A DNA stretch of 64,000 bases, taken from Cryptomeria japonica (lineage: Eukaryota; Streptophyta; Pinopsida; Cupressales; Cupressaceae). Positions 1 to 10,455 of the stretch are shown piece after piece. The DNA is taken from contig NC_081405.1 in assembly GCF_030272615.1 (NCBI RefSeq), forward strand, positions 650,334,920-650,398,919. The letters are read 5' to 3'. Below the pieces are notes generated by a model. That model was not told where the DNA came from. It saw only the letters and a list, made by a program, of their open reading frames with translations, and did not search any database. Both the position numbers and the translations under genes were made by a program. Position 1 is the first letter of the stretch. Each line of letters begins with the position of its first letter.

Positions 1-164
1 TTTGTTTATCTAGTTTCAAACCCTAGTTAGATTTTTGGGTTGTTGTTTTGTAATATTTCTTGGTTGTTATTTCTAATATTGTTGTTTTGGATATTTTTTA
101 TTGTTGGTTACTATTATTTCAATAAGAAGGTACCATTTTCAAGGCAAATTGAGGCATATGCTTG
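1..164. other. left flank, no gene seen
   Basis: AT-rich sequence upstream of the first LTR. An open frame starting at 40 runs across the LTR boundary at 165 and has no recognisable domain, so I do not call it a gene. The five bases before the LTR are GCTTG. No matching duplication is visible at the far end of the nest. Confidence 0.6.
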
Positions 165-1603
165 TGTTGGTATTTGCATGAAGATTGCATTAATGATATG
201 TTATGTTGTCATTGATGTCAATCGAACCGGTAATGGTATTTATGATATTGCCGATATTGTTGTTATTGATATTGGCTTGTAACCGGTAGGAAGTGTATTG
301 TGGAAGATGTTGTAAACTGGAATGTTAAGTTTGTCAGTTGAACCAGTAAATCGGTGTATAAGGTTAAACCCTTTTCTATGCAATGTAACCATAAAACCCT
401 ACTAGTTGTTTTTTATTAAACCCTAACCGATCAATTTTGTTGGTTTAAGATCTAATGAGTAGTAATGATGGAGACACGTGTGATCATTGTATGAGGATAA
501 GTTCATATTATTTTGGTGCCTTTGTTCATTTGTTTGATTGTCTAGGGAATGAGAAAAGTGGATTGCATCTAATGCATAGCGCGTGATGAGTTACAAAGTC
601 TGATGAAGTGGTGATCATGGAGCGGTTGGAATTTTCTTGAAGAATCCGAAAAGATTGTTATGATTTCTAACGATCAAGATTGAACCTACTTTTTTATAAT
701 CTCTATGAGAGAATAAGGTTTTTGTTGTGTTACTGACCTAATTGATTTGTATTTAAGGTCGATGAAGTTGTTTGTAAGAGTGTTGGCAAGGTTGGTAGAA
801 ACCAGTTGAGTGTGTGGTTGCCTAACAAGACAATGGATCTGCAGTTTGTGTCGAAGCAGATTGAAGCTTAAAATGATCTGATCAAGCAAATGTAGTGCTA
901 TTCAGATAGATCAAAAAACATGTTCTTTTCTAACAGTTATAGTAGAATTGAAATCCCCTAACCTGGTAAGCTCTAACAAGCTTGGTTACTTCTTAAATCC
1001 TCTAACAAGGTGGTCCATTAGCTTGGATTCTCAAACCCTCTACTGAGGTTACTCCTAATAGGGTATTTTTATTTTCATCAAGGCATTTTGTAAGTCCCTT
1101 AACTGGGTGATTCCTAATAGAATCAATTCTTAATAGGACTTATTGTAAAAGCTTTAACAAGCTTGGCTCCTAATAGGGCGAACTGCAGAAGAGTTCAGAT
1201 AGTTATCTTGTGAGTCTCATCTCACCATGTTTTTTACCTATTTGGATTTTCCACGTATAAACATTTGTGTCAAGTGGTGAATGTTTTTGTGGTTATGATC
1301 TTATTTGTTGATTTGATTGACTACTTAACTATTTTGATAAGGCATGATAATTGGAAGCATTGAGAGATTGAATATGTTGATATATGATTAAGCATTTTGA
1401 TGTTTACAAGATTGAAGTTGTTTACTGTTAAGTTGTTATAACAATTAACCGATTGATGTTGATTATTGATCTTGACAGTGAAAGTTTACTTTGTGAGTTT
1501 GAATTTGAGATTGGGAAGTTTGTATCAGTTTTTTAGTTTACTGATTCACACCCCCCCCCCTCTTGAGATTCTACTAGATACTTATTCTTTCATCATACCA
1601 TCA
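165..1603 (+). repeat. 5' LTR of Copia-1
   Basis: It is repeated with substitutions at 21715-23100, which fixes the left boundary at TGTTGG. The right boundary is set by the primer-binding site that begins three bases later. Near the 3' end is a run of C residues (about 1549-1560) followed by TCTTGAG. The same poly-C arrangement occurs in the other two copia LTR types in the window. Confidence 0.9.
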
Positions 1604-1605
1604 AT

Positions 1606-1618
1606 TGGTATCAGAGCC
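1606..1618 (+). other. primer-binding site, tRNA-iMet type (Copia-1)
   Basis: TGGTATCAGAGC immediately follows the LTR. It is complementary to the 3' end of plant initiator methionine tRNA, which is the standard minus-strand primer for copia elements. Confidence 0.9.
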
Positions 1619-1675
1619 TCTCAAGTCCTCTTTAACCTAAAAGCCTAACAACTTGAGGAAAAGATCTTGTAGATC

Positions 1676-2544
1676 ATGATGAAGAAAGAAGGTCTGAAGT
1701 TCAACAAAGATAACTATAGGATATGGAGCGACATAATGAAGATTTACATTAAGAGTCTGGGAAGTCAGTATTGGGATCATATAGAAACTAAGTATATTGC
1801 ACCTACTGGAACTTTGACTGATGATCAGAAGAAAGAACAACAAGAAAATCATCAAGCATTGGAGGATATTATCAGTTCCATGTTTGATGTTGAATATGTA
1901 GATGTTCATGGTCTTGAAACTGCATATGAAGTATGGAAAAAACTTAAAGATATTTATAGCGGTGATGAACATGTTAAGATTGCTAAAGAGGAGAGCCTAA
2001 GAGGAAAGTTTGATGACATGAGAATATCCAACAGTATGGTCAAAGGATAAAAGAGATAGTTGGTGAAATAAAGAGTGCAAGAGGGAAAATGGAAGATGCC
2101 ACTGTGATCAGTAAGGTACTGAGAACCCTGCTACCGGTCTATGCTATCCGAGTTGCAACTATTCGAGAGTTGGAGTCCATTGACAAAACTAAGGTAACTC
2201 TTGAGTCTATCATTGGAAAACTTACTGCTTTTGAATTAAATGGCTATGATGGTAGTGTACAGAAATCATAATCTGCATTTAGAGCTTCTGTCTCTAACCC
2301 ATCTGTGAGAAAAAGTAGAGATACTTATCATGGTTATGAATCTAGATCCAGCAGAGATGTTGATGATGAAGACAACTTAGTGGAACTTTAAGCATTATTG
2401 GCAAAACGACTTCCTAGAGGCACTGGGAAATATAGAGGTAAACTACCTTTAAAGTGTTTTTCATGCAACAAGATTGTTCATATAGCATCTAATTATCCTA
2501 ATGGTGAAAATGACTACAAGAGAGACAAATTCAAGAAGTATAAG
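1676..2544 (+). pseudogene. Copia-1 gag (decayed)
   Basis: It starts at an ATG pair 58 bases after the primer site, normal spacing for copia. The first 120 codons resemble the gag-polypeptide/UBN2 domain of plant copia elements (an early region with KFNKDNYRIWSD, then EVWKKLKDIYSG). The frame is then broken by stops near 2048, 2269 and 2390 and resumes in 2089-2271 and 2398-2745. A zinc knuckle at about 2452-2500 reads C-x2-C-x4-H, but the final cysteine is tyrosine. Gag would form the virus-like particle and bind element RNA. The gene cannot give a full product. Confidence 0.85.
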
Positions 2545-3880
2545 GGCAAAGGCAAGAGAGATTGTCTTATAGCAGTTGATAGTGGTATTACTGATGAAGA
2601 ATCTAATGATGATGCTAGTGAAGATATTGTGTTTGTAGCTATTAAGGAAGAGATATCAGATCAAAAGGCACTAGTGTCCAAGATGGATAACTCTGATGAT
2701 TGGATTGTTGATAGTGGTTGTTCACATCACATGATCGGTGATTAGAGCAAATTTATTTCCTTGAAGGAATTTGATGGCAGTGTTGTCAGATTTGGAAATG
2801 ACTCACCCTATATGGTTAAAGGTAAGGGAGTTATTTCTCTTAATGGGAAGAGCAGTGCTGACGATGTCTATTGGGTTGAAGGCCTAAAGCACAATCTTTT
2901 GAGTGTGGCACAACTTAATGAAAGAGGATACACACTGGCGTTTAGAAATGGTATGTACAGAATCTTTGACAACAAAGGTGAATTGATTGCAACTGGGAAA
3001 CAAACCACAGGTGATCTATTTCATCTTAATCCTAAAGTTAGCAACTATTTGATTGCAAAGATAGATGATAGCTAGCTTTGGCATAGGAGATTTTGTCATA
3101 TAAACTTTGATAACATTGTTAAAGTGAGAAAGTCCAAGACAATAAAACGTTTGCCTCAACTAGATAAACCAGTTAATGCTCTTTGTAAAGAATGTCAGTT
3201 AGGAAAGATGACTTCTTCAACTTTCAAGAGCAAGTCCTTCTCAGCAGAGCACTTGTTAGATTTGGTTCATACAGATCTATGTGGACCAATAAGAACAAGA
3301 AGAATTCAAGGTGATAGATATTTCATGATCTTCATTGATGATTATTCAAGGATGATAAGGATCACATTCTTGAAGGATAAGAATGAAGCTTTTGGTAAAT
3401 TCAAGGCATTCAGGGCCTTAGCTGAGAAAGAGAATGGAAAAAAGATAAAATGTTTGGGAACCTATCAAGGCGGTGAATTTACTTATGAGGAATTCACTAA
3501 GTATTGTCATGAGAATGGTATCAAGCAGCAACTTTTTGCACCAAGGACACCACAACAGAATGGTATAGCAGAGAGGAACAACCGGTCAGTGGTTGAAGAT
3601 GCTAGAACAATGTTGGTACAAGGAAGTGTAGCGAAAACATTTTGGAAAGAAGTTGTAAGTACAACTGTCTACACAATGAACCGAGTTCTGATGAAAAGAG
3701 GTAAGGAAAAGACCCCTTATGAATGTTGGTATGGGAGATCACTTGATGTTAATTATTTTAAAATATTTGGTAGCAAGTATTTTATTAAAAGAGGTGATTA
3801 CATAAGAAAGTTTGAAGCTAAGAGTGATGAAGGCATATTTCTTGGCTATTCCACCAAGAGTAAGGTATATAATTGCTTCA
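2545..3880 (+). pseudogene. Copia-1 pol part 1: protease and integrase
   Basis: The protease motif DSGCSHHM lies near 2710-2735, followed by an in-frame stop at about 2743. A GAG-pre-integrase segment (2860-3200) includes the C-x2-C pair of the HHCC zinc finger. The integrase core follows. The first catalytic Asp is present (HTDLCGP, about 3270) and the Glu is present (IAERNN, about 3570). The second Asp is replaced by Tyr (TYQGGEF, about 3461-3481), so this integrase would be inactive even without its stops. The frame reaches GYSTKSK and is cut at 3880 by the TIR element. It resumes at 19493 with an NNRT motif. Confidence 0.87.
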
Positions 3881-3912
3881 GGGTATGTGCACCAAGTTGT
3901 GGTACCAAAAGG
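3881..3912 (+). repeat. left terminal inverted repeat
   Basis: It begins GGGTAT and contains AAGTTGTGGTACCAAAA. The reverse complement of 19461-19492 matches at the outer 6 bases and at the 17-base inner block, with mismatches between. Confidence 0.8.
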
Positions 3913-4659
3913 GGGTCTTAAGATTCCACTTTTTTTTTCTCAAATCAGCAAAGTCTGAACTTCAATGACAAATTGAAGATATTTACACTCCAAATTTGAA
4001 GATGCAACAAGAACAAGAGTCAGAGTTTTTCGAGTCTACTTTCTAAACTACTAATTTTTTTTTTAAATGGTGGAGATTAAGGGCTTCAAAAAGGGGGGCC
4101 ACAAAAAGTGGTCCTATTTTTATGCAAATAACATAACATAGCATCTGTTGTGGCCCCCCTAAAATGTCAACTTTTTTTTTGAATTTTTAAAATCGCTTCT
4201 GTGAGAAATTAGCTAACACCTTGAAGTTTACGCCAGAATTTTCAGCTAATTTTTTAATGAGTATATGGTATTTTTACTAATTTTTGAAGTGGACGAATCC
4301 TGAAAAATAGAAATTTGAGTGTGCTCCCCCCTAAAATCATTGAAAACAAATCAAAAATCAAAACCTTTTCTTTTTAAATTGTGTAGAATGGAGTCTAGTT
4401 TCTAAAAATGTATTTTTTTTCAAAATCTGATGAACGTGTAAAAATCTAGACCCAAAATAGTGCATGTTGGTTTTTGACAAAAAACGGACACACTAACAAA
4501 AGAAATTATAGATGAAAGACTTAACGAAATCAAAATTTGAAATAAATTAAATTTTTTGATAGCTAAGAGGGAGCTCAAGTTTACCAATGTATTTTTTTTA
4601 ACTTCATTGAAACATGTGCAAACTTGATGGAGAGCACAACCAGAAATATGTCAAAATTT
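3913..4659. other. AT-rich subterminal region of the TIR element, no gene
   Basis: There is no open frame of note. A small inverted repeat pairs GGGGGGCCACA (about 4095-4106) with TGTGGCCCCCC (about 4148-4159), a potential hairpin with a loop of about 40 bases. The rest is T- and A-rich. Confidence 0.5.
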
Positions 4660-4734
4660 TCAATGTTCTAACAAAAACATGTCTCTAGCCTGAAATGGTC
4701 GTCCAAACCTTTGGGTTGGATACCCAAGGAAAAT

Positions 4735-5146
4735 CCAAACCATAGGTTTGGTGTTTCCCAAAGCGGGACATTTGGTGCTTGCCAAATATGGCGAGCGTTG
4801 TATTTGGCATGTGCCGAATGTGATGAATGGATATTCCATTTGGCATGTGCCAAATGTGGTCCATATTCCACATTTGGCACGTGCCAAATAAGGATGAAGA
4901 GGGAGATAGCTCGAGGGATAGTAGAATAAGGGAATTGTGAGAGCTAGAAAGGGGAGGGACAAAGAAGAGTATGTATCTATAAGAATGAAGAGCCTGAGAA
5001 GAGGTAAGGGGAGAGAGAGAATATGAGATCTAGTTCATAGAGAGAGATGGAACTACGAGGGAAGGGAGATAAAGAAGGGAGAGGTGAGATGGGGGTTTCT
5101 ATGTACACATTTGGCACTCTCCCTATTTGGCACGCGCCAAATGTGG
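4735..5146. repeat. cluster of palindromic ATTTGGCAcgTGCCAAAT motifs
   Basis: Copies and variants of an 18-base palindrome occur near 4769-4787, 4801-4819, 4839-4857, 4872-4889 and 5128-5143. The best copies read ATTTGGCACGTGCCAAAT or differ at the central bases. Partial copies (ATTTGGCA alone) also occur. The cluster lies beside the 90-base inverted repeat and before the satellite. The function is unknown. Confidence 0.7.
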
Positions 5147-5239
5147 AATAGATACAAACTCTTCTTTGTCCCTTCCCTCTCTAGCTCTCACAATTCCCTT
5201 ATTCTCCTATCCCTCGAGCTATCTCCCTTTTCATCCTTA
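4889..5239. repeat. 90-base inverted repeat (arms 4889-4978 and 5150-5239)
   Basis: The left arm, purine-rich around GGGAGATAGCTCGAGGGATA, is the reverse complement of the right arm with only a few differences by eye. The loop of about 170 bases holds more of the ATTTGGCA palindromes. A transcript across it would form a long hairpin. It could be a solo inverted duplication or a remnant of a MITE-like insertion. Confidence 0.75.
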
Positions 5240-5314
5240 CACCCATCTAATTCCCTCTCTCACCTCTTTCCCTCAGTTTTTTCCTCACTCCCTCCTCTCT
5301 CTAGGTCCTCAAGG

Positions 5315-7405
5315 GTCATAGGACACCATATGACCCCTTAGGACACAAAATGACCCGTAATGACACCTAAGGGGTCATATGGTGTCCTAAGGGGTCATAG
5401 GACACCTTATGACCTCCTAGGTTACCATAGGACCCATAACAACACCATATTTTGTCCTAAGTGGTCATAGGACACCATAGGACACAGAGCAACACCATAT
5501 GGTGTCTTAATGGGTCATAGGACACCATATGACCCCTTAGGTGTCGTCGGGGGTCTTATTGTGTTCTAAGGGGTTATATGGTGTCCTATGACCCCTTAGG
5601 ACACCATATGACCCATAACAACACCATATTGTGTCATAAGGGGTCACATGGTGTCCTAAAGGGTCATAGGAAACCATATGACCCCTTACGACACCATACA
5701 ACCCATAACAACACCCTATTGTGTCCTAAGGGTTCATATGGTGTCCTAAGGGATCATAGGACACCATATGACCCCTTACGACACCATATGACCCATAACG
5801 ACACCCTATTGTGTCTTAGGGGGTCATAGGACACCATATGACCCCTTATGACACCATAACGACCCATAACGACACCTAAGGGGTCATATGGTGTCCTATG
5901 GCCCCATAGGACACCATATGATACCTTAGGACACCATACGACCCATAACGATACCATATTGTGTCCTAAGGGGTCATATGGTGTCCTAAGGGGTCATAAG
6001 ACACCATATGACCCCTTAGGACACCATACGACCCATAACGACATCCTATTGTGTCTTAGGGGGTCATATGGTGTCCTAAGGGGTCATAGGACACCATATG
6101 ACCCCTTACGACACCAGACGACCCATAATGACACTTAAGGGGTCATATGGTGTCCTATGGCCCCATAGGACATCATATGAGCCCTTAGGTGTCTATACGA
6201 CCCATAACAACACCATATTATGTCCTAAGGGGTCATATAGTGTCCTAAGGGGTCATAAGACACCATATGACCCCTTAGGACACCATACAACCCATAATGA
6301 CACCATATTATTTCCTAAGGGGTCATATGGTGTCCTAAGGGGTCATAAGACATCATATGACCCCTTAGGACACCATACGACCCATAACAACAACCTATTG
6401 TGTCCTAGGGGTCATATGGTGTCCTAAGGGGTCATAGGACACCATATGACCCCTTACGACACCATACGACCCATAACGGGGTCATATGTTGTCCTATGGC
6501 CCCATAGAACACCATATGACCCCTTAGGTGTCCATACGACCCATAACGACACCATATTGTGTCCTAACGGGTCATATGGTGTCCTAAGGGGTCATAGGAC
6601 ACCATATGATGCCTTAGGAAACCATACGACCCATAATGACACCGTATTGTGTCCTAAGGGATCATATGGTGTTCTAAGGAGTCATTAGACACCATATGAC
6701 CCCTTAGGACACCATACGACCCATAACGACACCCTATTGTGTCCTAGGGGGTCATATGGTGTCCAGAGGGGTCATAGGATACCATATGACTTGTTACGAC
6801 ACCATATGACCCATAACGACATCTGAGGGGTCATATGGTGTCCTATGGCCCCATAGGACACCATATGAACCCTTAGGTGTCCATACGACCCATAACAACA
6901 CCATATTGTGTCCTAACGGGTCATATGGTATCCTAAGGGGTCATAGGACACCATATGACTCCTTAGGACACCATACGACCCATAATGACACCGTATTGTG
7001 TCCTAAGGGGTCATAAGACACCATATGACCCCTTAGGACACCATACGACCCATAAAGACACCCTATTGTGTCCTAGGGGGTCATATGGTGTCCTAAGGGG
7101 TCATAGGACACCATATGACCCCTTACGGCACCATAACAACCCATAACGACACCTAAGGGGTCATATGGTGTCCTATGGCCCCATAGGACACCATATGACC
7201 CCTTAGGTGTCCATACAACCCATAACGACACCATATTGTGTCCTCACGGGTCATATGGTGTCCTAAGGGGTCATAAGACACCATATGACCCCTTAGGACA
7301 CCATACGACCCATAACGACACAATATTGTGTCCTAGGGGGTCATATGGTGTCTTATGGGGTCATAAGACACCATATGACCCCTTAGGACACCATACGACC
7401 CATAA
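5315..7405. repeat. self-complementary satellite, about 90-bp monomer, about 340-bp higher-order unit
   Basis: About 2.1 kb is made almost entirely of GGGGTCATATGGTGTCCTAA and its reverse complement, alternating with CGACCCATAACGACACC. The GACCCATAA block recurs at intervals of mostly 88-94 bases, with regular shorter ones of about 80 and 68. A variant carrying TCCTATGGCCCCATAGG recurs at 5894, 6153, 6492, 6841 and 7171, which marks a higher-order unit of about 330-350 bases. Each monomer contains its own inverted halves. The open frames across it on both strands are products of the repeat, not genes. Confidence 0.9.
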
Positions 7406-7860
7406 CGATCCATCTGATCCTACGGGGTCGTGTTATGGCACTCTAGAAAAGCCTCTCTTGGTTTGGGTAGACTTGGATCCAGTTGCTCGTGGTGACTCTT
7501 TCTCGGTCGTGACAAAAAGCGACAGATGAGTTCAATGAAAAGTTGCCCAATGCCCCATCTTTCGATCTGCTCATATGCGTCAGGGTGGCCGGGTTTATGC
7601 TAGGAATGCCTTCATTTTTCTCTTCAACTTGCTCGATCATTGTGGGCCACACCCTAGCAGCCAAATCGCCCAAGTGCTCAAATTGCTCAAAGTTGTCAAT
7701 ATTCGGCATCGCGTTTCTCCATGCCCATTAATCATAAGAATGATCCGTTTGATCCTACGGGGTCGTGTTGCGGCACCGAACCGTCAGCTCGTACACATCG
7801 GGGTGGCTTGTGTCTTGGATTACAAACACATATTTAGGTTCAAAGCTTAAGTAATAATAA
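7406..7860. other. region between satellite and gene, with a 35-base direct repeat
   Basis: The block TGATCCTACGGGGTCGTGTT occurs at about 7415 and again at about 7749, bracketing about 300 bases. On the minus strand 7443-7709 is open for 88 codons with plausible coding composition, but I recognise no domain and no splice context. It could be an exon of the TIR element or a captured fragment. Confidence 0.4.
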
Positions 7861-7984
7861 ACTTTGTGCAATTATTCATCTAATCATATGTACTGCAATT
7901 ATGGATAACCATGATAAATGATTTGCATTAACCAAAAAGCTACAAATCCATGCAACATTGTATACCGTTAAAACTATCAAATAT

Positions 7985-8312
7985 ATCCAATACAAATAAA
8001 TAGGCTTGCAAAAACATATATGGACTTAGAATTTCACATATTCATAAAACAAAACATATATTCAAAATTGCTATAAAGGCATACAACATGATATCCAATA
8101 AAGTCAAATGGGGGCTTGCCAAAAGCCATATGGACATAGAATGTCACATATTTGTAATACAAAACATATGTTCGAATTTTCTATATAGGCATTCAACATG
8201 GTATCCAATAAAGTCAAATAGGAGCTTGCCAAAAGCCATATGGCGATAGAATGTCACATATTCGTAATACAAAACATATGTTCAAAATTGCCATATAGGC
8301 ATACAACATAGG
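7985..8312. repeat. three tandem copies of about 110 bp
   Basis: The block beginning ATCCAATA recurs at 7985, 8093 and 8203, each followed by a GGCTTGCC/GAGCTTGCC variant, CATATGG and AATGTCACATATT. The copies are diverged. The array ends just past the stop codon of the minus-strand gene. Confidence 0.75.
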
Positions 8313-8324
8313 ACCTTATTCTAT

Positions 8325-10455
8325 TCATTTCCCTCTAGGGGAAGGAAACAGATCATGAGATATCTTTGCCTGTCGAGGGGATGGAGATGTATATGATGCA
8401 GGTGTCTTTCGACTACGTCCACTCGACCTCCTCTCTAGACTTTTTTGTAACTCCACCTGATACAATGAAAAGAATGATGTTAGCATATACAAAAATTGAA
8501 TTTTAGAATGACATATAATAGAATAGTCACTTACCGCATACAAATAATCATGATGTTCATCCACAATAGGTGCACATTCATGATTTGGAGTAACAAGCCC
8601 CTCTTGTAAGCATCACAATATAAATTAAACTAAATACAAGTGTCGTTAAAATTTTCAATAACATATTATTAAGATAACAAATGTAATGCTAAATTTACTA
8701 AATTTACAAATACGTGTCATACTTTTGTTAAAGCAGTTGAACTTGCTACTGCTGCAGCAACACCGCGCTCCATTGACACGCGGACAACAGGAGGAGTCTC
8801 TGAATTCAACATCTGAAAATTAAACAAAGTATATTGATTAATCGCCAAAACTATCTATATTATTTAATAACAACATTAAAGATAAATTGTTTACCTAGGT
8901 GAAAGATTGTCGATGAAATACACTACAAGGTGTTGATGTTGAAGCTCTAGCATCAAACTATTTGACATCCAAAATGAGTAATTAGAAAATCATTCACATA
9001 AGGTTCAACTATCTACATATAATAATTATATTTTTTCACTCGTTGCATACCTGTGGAGTCAACGAAGTAGTGAAAAAGGGTGCTGCAGGAATGTTGCTAG
9101 TATTGTGAACACTTTGACCCTGATTTTTTATCATAATAATTTACTAATTTAGATATATTCTCAAATTTACATATAAGATTTAATAAAAAGAATGAAATGA
9201 ACTTGTAATGAAATTCACCTGGGTATCAATGCCAAATGTTTCATTCAGCAAGGATTATGTCATGACAATGTTCTTTGTAGCAAACTTCGCTCGTGTACAC
9301 GCATTCTCAGAACTATTAGGATCATAAGTGCAAAGAGAACCACAAGATCGACAAAAATGAGCTGGATCTCAATGCCTAGAAGAATCAACATCATCACTTG
9401 CATCACTCTCTACTAGAGGACTAGCATATTGTATAAGGGTCTGAGTGAGTGAGCTAATCGAGTCTAGAGTTTCGACCTCAATACTCTCCTTCACAATGGA
9501 AGGAATAATAACATGCTCCACCATAGATCTGGCCAAGGGTCTTGGTGGGAGATTTATATCACATTGTGCACTCTCTCTATCATGCGAGGAACCCCCACCT
9601 CTACCTTGGAAATCTAGACAATCAAAATAGTTTGGGATCTCATTAAGGACAAACTCATAGTACATTTTTCTCAAAAAGTATTGGGGTACCTCATGATTAT
9701 TGCATGGGGGCTGATCAAATACCATCCACCACCTATCCCAAAAATTGTTCTTAATCCCTTCATGATGACACCAATGAATAGGGAATCTCCTACATCTAGG
9801 GTGTAAAGGTTGATTCGTTCGGGGGTCCGTAAAAAGAGCACACAAGTCAAATTTATTAATTTTCTTTTTCTTCATTGCCGCATATGATAATTTGTCAGCA
9901 TAAAATTTCTTTTGTTCTTCCTTCTTACTAGACCAAAAATTTATTTGCCCACTCACAGATTGTATGTGAGATACAATAGATTGCAAAGAACTGGCAAGGT
10001 TTGTCCTATGGGAGTTTGTTCCAGTGGGATCTTTTAGCCTTGTGATTAAACCTTCAAGCTCTTTTTGGCTATTTTCTATTTGACCTAATAGGTTTTCTTG
10101 TGTACCTATGGGGTGTCTAGGGATTGTAGGAGGTTCTTGATGTACTTCTTCTTCAATATGGTCTTCATGAGGAGCTGATTAATGTGCTTCTTCTTCAATA
10201 TGGTCTTCATGAGGAGGTGATTGAGTGTTTTCAACATTTTCTTGTCTAATCTCATTTCCTGATAATGAAAATAAATTTAAATCAATAAACCTAGTTTAAT
10301 CTTCAAATTAATAAAAAAAATGACAATAAGAAAACAAAAAAGCATACCTCTTCGAGCTCTTCAATGGCGTGGCGGAATTTTGATGAGAGATAAACAACTT
10401 CTTAGTGCCCAATTTCAAGCTTTTACAAAGGGCGAGCACAAGAAAATAGCACCCA
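8325..10455 (-). pseudogene. spliced gene of unknown family inside the TIR element (seven exons, decayed)
   Basis: Read on the minus strand, exon-like blocks lie at 10348-10455, 9219-10258, 9051-9119, 8895-8957, 8724-8812, 8535-8602 and 8325-8456. The six gaps between them all begin GT (for example GTATGC, GTGAAT, GTAAGT) and end AG. The large exon encodes about 340 residues with a duplicated acidic HEDHIEEE segment, a basic stretch, several Cys/His residues, a WWMVFDQ segment and a C-x2-C pair (CRSC). The last exon is Ser/Arg-rich and ends in TGA at 8325. Stops near 10180, 9370, 9256 and at the end of the 8895-8957 exon make it a pseudogene. The first exon stays open across the Gypsy-2 insertion point into 19296-19392, so Gypsy-2 interrupts its 5' end. 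No known domain is recognised. It could be a transposon accessory gene or a captured host gene. Confidence 0.6.

Noticed and set aside
40-282. 80-codon open frame with hydrophobic N-terminus
   Set aside because: It crosses the exact LTR boundary at 165 and its C-terminal half is LTR sequence repeated at 21715. No domain.
5578-7529. Several frames encoding repeated GSYGVLRGHKTPYDPLG-type peptides on both strands
   Set aside because: They follow directly from the satellite monomer, occur on both strands and change frame with monomer length, so there is no sign of coding selection.
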